A stretch of DNA of 8,019 nt, from positions 1 to 8,019 of the forward strand of contig CAIJFC010000296.1 of assembly GCA_903819815.1 (NCBI GenBank), read 5' to 3'. The translations under genes and the position numbers were made by a program. This stretch comes from an uncultured Bacteroidota bacterium (GTDB lineage Bacteria > Bacteroidota > Bacteroidia > Flavobacteriales > Flavobacteriaceae). Shown here in pieces: positions 1-5,827 of the stretch (the first letter of the stretch is position 1; every line of letters starts with the position of its first letter). Under the pieces are notes generated by a model that made no database searches, had not been told where the DNA came from, and saw only the letters and a program-made list of their open reading frames with translations.

Positions 1-11
1 CAAAAGAATAA
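1..11 (+). CDS. rplU: Probable last codons of ribosomal protein L21 (partial)
   Basis: One frame gives Lys-Glu followed by TAA at 9-11, which would be the tail of a gene entering from the left. Ribosomal protein L21 (rplU) almost always lies directly upstream of rpmA in bacteria, and flavobacterial L21 proteins tend to have a Lys/Ala/Glu-rich C-terminal extension, which a KE ending would fit. This is mainly an inference from gene order, because two codons cannot identify a protein. A second frame stops at 20-22 and could be the real end instead. The gap to rpmA would be 23 bp, consistent with cotranscription. Confidence 0.35.
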
Positions 12-34
12 TAACACTATAAAACGTATACGTC

Positions 35-295
35 ATGGCTCACAAGAAAGGTGTCGGTAGTTCGAAGAATGGTAGAGAATCAGAATCAAAACGTTTAGGC
101 GTTAAGATTTTTGGTGGTCAAGCTGCTATTGCTGGTAACATCATCGTAAGACAAAGACGCTCTAAACACAATCCAGGTGAAAATGTTTACATGGGTAAAG
201 ATCACACGCTACACGCTAGAGTGGACGGTCTTGTTAAGTTCCAGAAAAAAGGTGAAAATAAATCCTACGTTTCTATTCTTCCATTCGAAGCATAA
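35..295 (+). CDS. rpmA: Large ribosomal subunit protein bL27
   Basis: An 86-residue protein with the full L27 signature. The N-terminus is MAHKKG, followed by the basic segment SSKNGRESESKRLGVK, then FGGQ and the IIVRQR(R)..HPG-like region, here RQRRSKHNPGENV. L27 is a component of the 50S subunit, and its N-terminal tail reaches towards the peptidyl transferase centre. The mature-type start (Met-Ala-His) shows there is no cleavable N-terminal extension of the kind found in Firmicutes. The length is normal for the family. No Shine-Dalgarno sequence precedes the ATG, as is common in Bacteroidota. The promoter is not in the window and is probably upstream of rplU. A hairpin terminator follows 25 bp after the stop codon. 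Confidence 0.97.
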   Translation: MAHKKGVGSSKNGRESESKRLGVKIFGGQAAIAGNIIVRQRRSKHNPGENVYMGKDHTLHARVDGLVKFQKKGENKSYVSILPFEA

Positions 296-320
296 TAAAC
301 TAGATTTTCCTAAAATAATA

Positions 321-351
321 AAAACCCATTTCGAAAGAAATGGGTTTTTTT
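321..351 (+). terminator. Rho-independent terminator, GNRA-type loop, probably bidirectional
   Basis: A perfect 12-bp stem (321-332 with 337-348) encloses the four-base loop GAAA, closed by a C-G pair. Each arm contains the core CCCATTTC/GAAATGGG. The descending arm runs into a T tract at 345-351, giving the + strand signal for rpmA. On the - strand the A-rich left flank (about 308-324) becomes a T-rich tail, so the same hairpin can also end the convergent pyrH-frr transcript, whose last gene stops 42 bp away. Confidence 0.92.
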
Positions 352-392
352 ATAATTAAATTCGTTTGATACAGATTTTGGGATAATAAAAA

Positions 393-956
393 TTAGACTT
401 TCATAATTTCAGCTTCCTTTTCAACCAAAAGTTCGTCTATTTTTCGAATGAAACTATTCGTTAAATTCTGAACTTCTTCTTCGGCGCATTTGCAAATATC
501 TTCTGAAGTTCCGTCTTTTTCTAATTTCTTAATTTCATTATTCGAATCTTTACGAACATTTCGAACTCCAATTTTAGCCTCTTCGGCTTCCACTTTCGCT
601 TGCTTTGCCAAATCTCTTCGTCGCTCTTCAGTTAATGGTGGCACGCTTATGATAATTACATCGCCATTGTTCATTGGATTAAATCCAATATTGGCTATCA
701 TAATTGCTTTTTCAATTGTTTGCAACATGTTTTTTTCAAAAGGTTGAAGCGTAATCGTTCTAGCATCAGGAATACTAATTTTTGAAACTTGTGAAAGCGG
801 AGTCGCTGCTCCATAATAATCCACAAATACACTTCCCAACATGGCTGGAGAAGCTTTTCCAGCACGAATATTTAGAAATTCTTTTTCTAAATGCGCAATA
901 GAACCTTGCATAGATTCTTCGGTGCTGTCTAAAATAAATTCAATTTCTTCGGTCAT
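393..956 (-). CDS. frr: Ribosome recycling factor
   Basis: 187 residues, close to the usual 185. With EF-G, RRF splits post-termination 70S ribosomes in the cytoplasm so that the subunits can be reused. Visible landmarks are the IRAGKASPAML segment at 30-40, VDYYGAATPL at 45-54, the IPDART stretch near 62-67, EKAIM near 82-86 and PPLTEERRRDLAK at 106-118. VRNVRKD at 131-137 includes Arg132, which aligns with the functionally important Arg132 of the E. coli protein. The C-terminal helix ends KEAEIMKV, resembling the E. coli KEAELMQF. It lies 36 bp downstream of pyrH in the same direction, a common pairing, and is probably cotranscribed with it. The intergenic gap holds only a weak 6-bp hairpin (972-989) without a T tract, so read-through is expected. 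Confidence 0.97.
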   Translation of the reverse strand: MTEEIEFILDSTEESMQGSIAHLEKEFLNIRAGKASPAMLGSVFVDYYGAATPLSQVSKISIPDARTITLQPFEKNMLQTIEKAIMIANIGFNPMNNGDVIIISVPPLTEERRRDLAKQAKVEAEEAKIGVRNVRKDSNNEIKKLEKDGTSEDICKCAEEEVQNLTNSFIRKIDELLVEKEAEIMKV

Positions 957-992
957 TTTTATCTAACTTATTATTGCCTTTCAGCAATATAC

Positions 993-1700
993 TTATACGT
1001 TTACAATTGTTCCAATATTTTTGCCTTCGCAAATTTTTAGTAAATTACCTTCTTTGTTCATATCAAAAACTAAAATTGGTAATTTGTTTTCTTGACTTAA
1101 TGTAAATGCCGTTGAGTCCATTACATTCAATCCTTTTTTGATTACATCATCAAATGAAATTGAATCAAATTTGGTTGCGCTTGAATCTTTTTCAGGGTCG
1201 GAAGTGTAAATTCCATCTACTCGTGTCCCTTTTAAAATCACATCGGCATGTATTTCTACCCCTCTCAAAACGGCTGCAGTATCGGTTGTAAAATAAGGAT
1301 TTCCAGTTCCTGCTCCAAAAATTACAATCCTCCCTTTCTCAAGATGACGAACTGCTCTTCTTTTAATATAGGGCTCTGCAATCGCTTCAATTTTTAAAGC
1401 CGTTTGCAATCGGGTTAACATTCCTTTTTCTTCCAAAGCCCCTTGCAACGCCATTCCATTGATAACGGTAGCAAGCATTCCCATATAATCGCCTTGAACA
1501 CGATCCATCCCATTACTTGCTCCAGCAACGCCTCTAAATATGTTTCCACCACCAATTACAATTGCAATTTGAACACCTTGATCGTGAATTTTTTTGATTT
1601 CTTCGGCATATTCTGCCAATCTCGCCGGATCAATTCCATATTGTCGGTCACCCATTAGCGCTTCGCCACTTAATTTCAGAAGAATTCTTTTGTATTTCAT
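993..1700 (-). CDS. pyrH: Uridylate (UMP) kinase
   Basis: 235 residues, the normal length for the bacterial hexameric UMP kinase of the amino acid kinase family. It phosphorylates UMP to UDP with ATP in pyrimidine nucleotide synthesis and is unrelated to eukaryotic UMP/CMP kinases. Visible motifs are LLKLSGEAL at 7-15 (phosphate binding), VIGGGNIFRG at 48-57, DRVQGDYMGMLAT at 66-78 and GAGTGNPYFTTDTAA at 129-143, which holds the nucleotide/UMP contacts. DVILKGTRVDGIYTSDP follows in the ATP-site region. The ATG start places Lys-Tyr-Lys-Arg directly before the first beta strand, as expected. It leads the pyrH-frr unit, and a TATATTTG promoter element lies 23-30 bp upstream. Transcription is divergent from the thioredoxin-like gene. 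Confidence 0.97.
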   Translation of the reverse strand: MKYKRILLKLSGEALMGDRQYGIDPARLAEYAEEIKKIHDQGVQIAIVIGGGNIFRGVAGASNGMDRVQGDYMGMLATVINGMALQGALEEKGMLTRLQTALKIEAIAEPYIKRRAVRHLEKGRIVIFGAGTGNPYFTTDTAAVLRGVEIHADVILKGTRVDGIYTSDPEKDSSATKFDSISFDDVIKKGLNVMDSTAFTLSQENKLPILVFDMNKEGNLLKICEGKNIGTIVNV

Positions 1701-1722
1701 AATTTAGTTGAGTTGTATGATG

Positions 1723-1730
1723 CAAATATA
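1723..1730 (-). promoter_or_regulatory. pyrH: Putative -7 element of the pyrH-frr promoter
   Basis: Read on the - strand, the bases are TATATTTG, an exact match to the Bacteroidota primary-sigma -7 consensus TAnnTTTG. The predicted start of transcription would leave a leader of roughly 15 nt before the pyrH ATG. No TTG -33 box is visible at the expected spacing of about 19 bp; the nearest TTG is about 31 bp away. The call therefore rests on the -7 motif and its position. Confidence 0.5.
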
Positions 1731-1845
1731 GACATATTCTTTTTTTAATAAATAGTGTTCGCAATTTTTTTGACCTTTCTAGTTTTCTAAAAGTAGTATT
1801 TTATTTGGATGTGTTATTTTTCATAATTAAAAACGGGTTATTTTG

Positions 1846-1853
1846 TAAATTTG
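1846..1853 (+). promoter_or_regulatory. Putative -7 element of the thioredoxin-like gene promoter
   Basis: TAAATTTG matches TAnnTTTG and lies 13 bp before the ATG at 1867. If it is used, the transcript would have a very short leader (about 6-9 nt), so translation would not depend on a ribosome binding site. No good TTG -33 box is seen at the expected distance. The AT-rich 1701-1866 gap holds this element and the pyrH element facing the other way, and nothing else that I can support. Confidence 0.4.
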
Positions 1854-1866
1854 TAAAAATTTTTCG

Positions 1867-2466
1867 ATGAAAGAGATACTAAAAAACGCATTAAACAACA
1901 GTTATTCTTACCAAGATTATAGAAAAACGGTAACGGATTTATTGCAAGAAGGAAAATCCTCAGGCGCAATTCAATCCGAAGCTCTTGTTAATTACAGCCG
2001 TTTGAACGAAACAAGAATGCATCGTTTGGACAAAACTATAGTTATTGATCAAACGATAGTTTCTAAATTTAAAGCTATTCAATCTAAATACATTTGGCTA
2101 GTTATTGCTGAAGGTTGGTGCGGAGATGCGGCTCAAATACTTCCAATATTCAATAAAATGAGTGAAGTTTCTGATCACATCGATTTTAAAATTGTATTTC
2201 GGGACGATAATGAAGCCCTTATGAATTTATTTCTTACCAATGGAAGCAAGTCAATTCCAAAATTGATTATTTTAGATAAAAACGCATTGGATGTTATTGC
2301 AGATTGGGGACCAAGACCAAAAGGCGCTATTGATTTGGTTCAGAATTACAAAGATAAATTTGGAGTTATTGATGATACTATAAAAGCAGAATTGCAAATG
2401 TGGTATTTACACGACAAAGGACTTTCTACGCAAAAGGAAATTATGGAATTATTAAAAGGTAGTTAA
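1867..2466 (+). CDS. Thioredoxin-family protein with a single active-site cysteine
   Basis: 199 residues, with no signal peptide, so probably cytoplasmic. A helical N-terminal part (about 1-70) precedes a thioredoxin-like core. A beta strand, YIWLVIAEG at 75-83, leads into WCGDAAQ at 84-90, which sits where thioredoxins carry WCGPC. The matching cis-proline is in KSIPKLIIL (Pro131), and a further strand is FKIVFRDDN (107-115). Cys85 is the only cysteine in the protein, so a classical dithiol/disulfide cycle within one molecule is not possible. It resembles the thioredoxin_9-like family as I recall it; the exact family assignment is unverified and the substrate unknown. Monothiol chemistry, such as glutathionylation-type or peroxidase-type reactions, or a non-redox role, is possible. 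It is transcribed alone, and its last 15 bp overlap the convergent secreted-protein gene. Confidence 0.85.
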   Translation: MKEILKNALNNSYSYQDYRKTVTDLLQEGKSSGAIQSEALVNYSRLNETRMHRLDKTIVIDQTIVSKFKAIQSKYIWLVIAEGWCGDAAQILPIFNKMSEVSDHIDFKIVFRDDNEALMNLFLTNGSKSIPKLIILDKNALDVIADWGPRPKGAIDLVQNYKDKFGVIDDTIKAELQMWYLHDKGLSTQKEIMELLKGS

Positions 2467-2979
2467 TGCAATTCCGATGCTCAGACTACTTACAGAATCC
2501 AAATTATTTAATGGAATTCCGAAGTTGGCAACTTGTATAAAAATTGAAAAGCCATCTTCATTTTCTGCTCCTAAACTGATTTTTCTATAATCGCCAATTA
2601 AACTGCCTCTGCCAATCCCTATGGATTTTCCGTAACCTAATTGCAAATAAATTCTTGAGTCTTCGCTTATTTTCGGACTGAATTTAAAATTGGCAAATAC
2701 CGGTAAAACAACTAATTTATTACTGCCAAGCCAATCAATTCCTGAATGAATTCCTACGGAAGCCCACTTTTTTTGATGAACACCCACACCGAATTTAAGA
2801 CTTAATCCATCGGGCAAAAACCGATAATCACTTCTATTACCCAAAGAATTCACTTGACCGTAAGTTGAATTTATTATTAATGGAGTCGCTATTTCCGACT
2901 GGTAATAGCGGTTTTTAATTTCTTGGGCGTACGTCGATCCTGAAATTATTATAATCAAAAGTGTAATTATTTTCTTCAT
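2452..2979 (-). CDS. Small secreted, probably outer-membrane beta-barrel-like protein of unknown function
   Basis: 175 residues. The N-terminus is a clear Sec signal: MKK, a hydrophobic run (ITLLIIIISG), and a likely cut after STYA, leaving Gln19 first in the mature protein. The mature part alternates polar and hydrophobic residues in several strand-like stretches rich in Gly, Ser and aromatic residues, such as LSLKFGVGV, WASVGIHSGI, IYLQLGYG and FSIFIQVANFG. It ends in phenylalanine, a frequent trait of outer-membrane barrels. I do not recognise a named family. Its ATG overlaps the truB stop codon (ATGA), which indicates translational coupling at the end of the ftsX-to-truB block. At its 3' end it overlaps the thioredoxin-like gene by 15 bp on the opposite strand, with no terminator between them. 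Confidence 0.8.
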   Translation of the reverse strand: MKKIITLLIIIISGSTYAQEIKNRYYQSEIATPLIINSTYGQVNSLGNRSDYRFLPDGLSLKFGVGVHQKKWASVGIHSGIDWLGSNKLVVLPVFANFKFSPKISEDSRIYLQLGYGKSIGIGRGSLIGDYRKISLGAENEDGFSIFIQVANFGIPLNNLDSVSSLSIGIALTTF

Positions 2980-3665
2980 AAATTAGCTTCAAATTGAATT
3001 ACATCTACCGCATTTTCAACATGATAATCACCAATTTTTGTTCTTCTTAATGCGGTTAAGTGGGCGCCGGAATTTAATGCTTTACCAAAATCGAAAGCAA
3101 GCGAACGGATGTAAGTTCCTTTACTACAAACCACTCTAAAATCTATTTCTGGCAAGGCTATTCTAGTAATTTCAAATTCATGGATAGTTGTTTTTCGAAA
3201 TGCAATTTCAATAACCTCCCCAGCCCTAGCGTGTTCATAAAGGCGAACACCATCTTTTTTAATTGCGGAATAAATCGGTGGCTTTTGGTCAATTTCTCCT
3301 AAAAATTGTTTTACTGTTTCATGAATTAATTCCTCATTAATATGAGAAATCGGAAAGTTATTGTCAATTTCGGTTTCTAAATCGTACGATGGAGTAGTTG
3401 CGCCAATGAAGAATGTTCCTGTATATTCTTTGGCTTGGCCTTGTAATTCGGAAATTTTTTTGGTGAATTTGCCTGTGCAAATAAGTAAAAGTCCCGATGC
3501 CAAAGGATCTAACGTTCCTGCGTGACCAATTTTGAATTTTTTTGGAAGACCAACTTTATTAATTAAAGCATATTTAATCTTGTTGACTGCTTGAAAGGAA
3601 GTCCAATTCAATGGCTTGTCAATCAATAAAATCTGTCCATTTTGATAATCTTCAGCTGTAGTCAA
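2976..3665 (-). CDS. truB: tRNA pseudouridine(55) synthase, TTG start
   Basis: 229 residues, shorter than the E. coli enzyme and consistent with forms lacking a full C-terminal PUA domain. TruB isomerises U55 in the T loop of nearly all tRNAs. Seen here are GQILLIDKPLNWTSFQAVNK (10-29), KIGHAGTLDPLASGLL (45-60) with the catalytic Asp53, the YTGTF strand, KPPIYSAIKKDGVRLYEHAR and VVCSKGTYIRSLAFDFG, and the ending LTALRRTKIGDY. The start is TTG at 3665. No ATG occurs in frame between the upstream stop (3696-3698) and the conserved GQILLIDKP block, and this start gives the expected short acidic N-terminus (MTTAEDYQ). It begins 7 bp after uppP, and its TGA overlaps the next ATG by 4 bp. Confidence 0.95.
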   Translation of the reverse strand: MTTAEDYQNGQILLIDKPLNWTSFQAVNKIKYALINKVGLPKKFKIGHAGTLDPLASGLLLICTGKFTKKISELQGQAKEYTGTFFIGATTPSYDLETEIDNNFPISHINEELIHETVKQFLGEIDQKPPIYSAIKKDGVRLYEHARAGEVIEIAFRKTTIHEFEITRIALPEIDFRVVCSKGTYIRSLAFDFGKALNSGAHLTALRRTKIGDYHVENAVDVIQFEANL

Positions 3666-3672
3666 ATTTGCA

Positions 3673-4482
3673 TTATTTGAAGTAAGAAAAATAAATTACA
3701 AGAAAAATGCCCATAATTATTCGATAATAACCCCAGGGTTTGAAACCGTATTTTTTTATGATTCCGATAAAGAATTTTATGGCTAAAACAGCAACTATAA
3801 ACGCGATAACATTTCCAATTAAAAACAATTTAATATTGTCTTTCGATTGCAAAAGTAATTCGTATCCTTTCAAATGAGTAGTTTCATAGGTTTTCAAAAA
3901 TACCGAATACAACGTTACCGCCATCATCGTTGGAACCGCTAAAAAGAACGAAAATTCAGCCGCCGCTTGTCGAGTTAATCCTTGTTGCATTCCTCCAATT
4001 ATAGAAGCAGCCGAGCGACTTGTTCCCGGCATCATTGCCAAACATTGCCAAAAACCAATGGTCACCGCTTTTTTAATTGTAATGTCTTCTTCTACCGCAA
4101 CGGTTGGATTTTGGAATCTGCTGTCAATAAACAATAGAACAATTCCACCTGCTATCAAGACAATTGCTATTGGGATTGGATCACCTAAAACCGCTTCTAT
4201 TTTATCGTCAAATAACTTCCCTAATACTAAAGCGGGAATTACGGCACAAGCCAGTTTGATGTAAAAATTTAATTTTGAGAAGTCAAAAAACTTTTTCCAA
4301 TATAAAAACACAACTGCCAAAATAGCCCCAAACTGAATAGAAACTTGAAATAATTTTACGAAATCATCATTTTGAATTCCAAAATAGGAACTTGCAAAAA
4401 TCATATGACCAGTAGAAGAGATGGGTAGGTACTCTGTAACGCCTTCAATAACAGCAAGAATAATTGCTTGAAAAACATCCAT
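3673..4482 (-). CDS. uppP: Undecaprenyl-diphosphate phosphatase
   Basis: 269 residues from the ATG at 4482. A TTG codon directly before it would add one residue, but ATG gives the usual MDxxQAI start. UppP (BacA) is an integral membrane enzyme that dephosphorylates undecaprenyl diphosphate, recycling the lipid carrier for peptidoglycan and other envelope polymers; its loss lowers bacitracin tolerance. Conserved catalytic parts are EGVTEYLPISSTGH at 13-26 (Glu13, Glu17, His26) and MPGTSRSAASIIGGM at 151-165 (Arg156). About seven or eight hydrophobic segments are visible, including 42-61, 73-91, 103-120, 171-189, 214-235 and 249-266. The gene abuts the DUF3098 stop codon and lies 7 bp before truB, so it is the middle of a tight block. 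Confidence 0.96.
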   Translation of the reverse strand: MDVFQAIILAVIEGVTEYLPISSTGHMIFASSYFGIQNDDFVKLFQVSIQFGAILAVVFLYWKKFFDFSKLNFYIKLACAVIPALVLGKLFDDKIEAVLGDPIPIAIVLIAGGIVLLFIDSRFQNPTVAVEEDITIKKAVTIGFWQCLAMMPGTSRSAASIIGGMQQGLTRQAAAEFSFFLAVPTMMAVTLYSVFLKTYETTHLKGYELLLQSKDNIKLFLIGNVIAFIVAVLAIKFFIGIIKKYGFKPWGYYRIIMGIFLVIYFSYFK

Positions 4483-4485
4483 CAA

Positions 4486-4725
4486 TTACTTTTTTGGAGA
4501 TTTAAAAATCGAATAAATGGTAATCCCAAAACCGATTAAAACTACTGTTGGCGCTAATCGAATTCTTCGGAAACTAAATACCGCTTCATTAAAAACTTTT
4601 GGATCATCACTTCCTCCGCCTGACATCAAAATAAACCCTAATGCGATTACTCCAATACCGATTAATAGTATTTTGTAATTTAAATTTCCAAATAGAAATT
4701 CCGGTTTTTGATCGTTGTTTTTCAT
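4486..4725 (-). CDS. DUF3098-type small membrane protein
   Basis: 79 residues with two hydrophobic helices, about 17-34 (YKILLIGIGVIALGFILM) and 58-73 (APTVVLIGFGITIYSIF). They are separated by a loop containing SGGGSDDPKVFNEAVFSFRR. The N-terminus (KNNDQKPEFLF) and the C-terminus (KSPKK) are probably both cytoplasmic. This arrangement matches DUF3098, a family I associate with Bacteroidota and with the neighbourhood of ftsX and uppP. Its function is unknown; the placement suggests a part in cell-envelope synthesis or division. It starts 71 bp after ftsX, and its stop is only 3 bp before the uppP ATG. Confidence 0.85.
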   Translation of the reverse strand: MKNNDQKPEFLFGNLNYKILLIGIGVIALGFILMSGGGSDDPKVFNEAVFSFRRIRLAPTVVLIGFGITIYSIFKSPKK

Positions 4726-4796
4726 TTTATTTATTGATTTTTAAAGTTGAATGGTAAGAATCTGATTAAACAAATTACCAAATCAAAGAATAACCA

Positions 4797-5672
4797 TTAA
4801 TATAAGTCGTCTGTTCTTAAATTTAAAAAGCGTTGAGTGGCAAAATAAGTGCTTATCCATGTAATGGCAACTCCAATTCCCACAACACCTATCAATACTA
4901 ATGAAATCATCAATTTTTCATCTAAAACACCTAAATTAGGATAACTAGAATCTAAATAAAATAACGTAATAATTAAGGAAACTACTGCTAAAGCCGAACC
5001 CATTAAACCTAATTTAACGCTTTTCCAAATGAATGGTTTTCTAATAAATGTTTTTGTAGCACCCACCATTTGCATGGTTTTAATGATAAATCGATGAGAA
5101 TAGATTGACAATCTCATCGAGCTATTAATTAGCAACACCGCAATAAAAGTTAGGAATCCGCTAATAATTAATATCCACATACTCACTTTTTTGATATTGT
5201 CATTTACCAAACTTACCAATTGTTTGTCATAAACAATATCGGCAATCATTTCATTTGATCTAAAATGGCTTTCGATTTTTCTAATATTATCGGTATCTAT
5301 ATAATCTGCTTTCAAATGTACATCGAATGAATTATAAAGTGGATTTGCGCCCAAGAATTCCGTAAAATGTTCTCCAAGAGTTTTTTCGTGTTCTTTAGCA
5401 GCTTGTTCTTTAGTTACATACACACTTGATTTTACAAATTTTGCAGTTTTTAATTCCGCACTAAACGCTTTAATAACACTATCGTTTGCTTCATTTTTAA
5501 AGAAAACAGTCATTACAATTTGCTCCTTAAAATCGTCTGATAATTTCTTGGAATTCAGGACAAACAATCCTAAAATACCAACTAAAAATAATACTAAAAA
5601 TATACTCAGTACTACTGAAAAATAGGAAGAAATTAACCTGCGCTTTTGAAACTTATCGAATGAAGAACCCAT
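4797..5672 (-). CDS. ftsX: Cell division protein FtsX (ABC-transporter-type permease)
   Basis: 291 residues, normal for FtsX. With the ATPase FtsE it forms a membrane complex that controls peptidoglycan hydrolases at the septum. The topology is typical: a short basic cytoplasmic N-terminus (FDKFQKRR), TM1 at about 17-38, and a large periplasmic domain at about 41-160. TM2 is at about 164-184, TM3 at 219-240 and TM4 at 254-276. The cytoplasmic loop between TM2 and TM3 carries the conserved TMQMVGATKTFIRKPF (199-214), the part expected to contact FtsE. No ftsE gene is adjacent in this window, which appears usual for Bacteroidota. It heads the - strand block with DUF3098, uppP, truB and the secreted protein; I could not find a convincing promoter match upstream. 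Confidence 0.95.
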   Translation of the reverse strand: MGSSFDKFQKRRLISSYFSVVLSIFLVLFLVGILGLFVLNSKKLSDDFKEQIVMTVFFKNEANDSVIKAFSAELKTAKFVKSSVYVTKEQAAKEHEKTLGEHFTEFLGANPLYNSFDVHLKADYIDTDNIRKIESHFRSNEMIADIVYDKQLVSLVNDNIKKVSMWILIISGFLTFIAVLLINSSMRLSIYSHRFIIKTMQMVGATKTFIRKPFIWKSVKLGLMGSALAVVSLIITLFYLDSSYPNLGVLDEKLMISLVLIGVVGIGVAITWISTYFATQRFLNLRTDDLY

Positions 5673-5761
5673 ATATCATAAAATTAAAGTGTAAAAATAA
5701 CAAAGAATTTCTTTATATAAACTTAATAACGCCCAAAGTTTCAATTTTCGTACAATAAATG

Positions 5762-5769
5762 TAAATTTG
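5762..5769 (+). promoter_or_regulatory. leuS: Putative -7 element of the leuS promoter
   Basis: TAAATTTG matches TAnnTTTG and lies 58 bp before the leuS ATG, predicting a leader of about 50 nt. The -33 TTG box is not evident at the expected spacing (around 5738-5745 there is only a T-rich stretch). The remainder of the divergent 155-bp gap towards ftsX is AT-rich, and no other element could be assigned. Confidence 0.45.
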
Positions 5770-5797
5770 CATTCAGATTTGCATTTGCAAAAGCAAA
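5766..5797 (+). repeat. Cluster of TTTGC/GCAAA direct and inverted repeats in the leuS leader
   Basis: TTTGC occurs at 5766-5770, 5778-5782 and 5784-5788; its inverse GCAAA occurs at 5787-5791 and 5793-5797. Two mutually exclusive small hairpins can form: 5778-5782 with 5787-5791 (4-base loop), or 5784-5788 with 5793-5797 (4-base loop). The stems are only 5 bp, so this may have no function. It falls mostly within the predicted 5' leader of leuS. Confidence 0.4.
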
Positions 5798-5827
5798 AAC
5801 CGCATAAATTAGAAGAACCTAAATTTG

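Noticed and set aside
24..33. Perfect 10-bp palindrome ACGTATACGT just before the rpmA start
   Set aside because: About eight 10-bp palindromes are expected by chance in a window of this size, and there is no paired site or known operator to support it.
972..989. 6-bp hairpin (TATTGC/GCAATA) between pyrH and frr
   Set aside because: The stem is short and AT-rich with no T tract, so it is not credible as a terminator. The two genes are most likely cotranscribed.
177..1658. Open frames at 177-359, 490-747 and 1443-1658 on the + strand
   Set aside because: The first is an out-of-frame reading of rpmA and its terminator; the others are antisense to frr and pyrH. None resembles a real protein.
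4058..4264. 68-codon + strand open frame opposite uppP
   Set aside because: It is antisense to the conserved membrane segments of uppP; its composition simply mirrors that gene.
5820..5827. Second TAAATTTG directly abutting the leuS ATG
   Set aside because: A promoter there would start transcription inside the coding region and remove the N-terminus needed for LeuRS. It is more likely chance in AT-rich sequence.
5673..5827. Possible T-box or riboswitch upstream of leuS
   Set aside because: No T-box sequence, specifier loop, terminator pair or known riboswitch core is visible in the 155-bp gap, and T-boxes are not typical of Bacteroidota.
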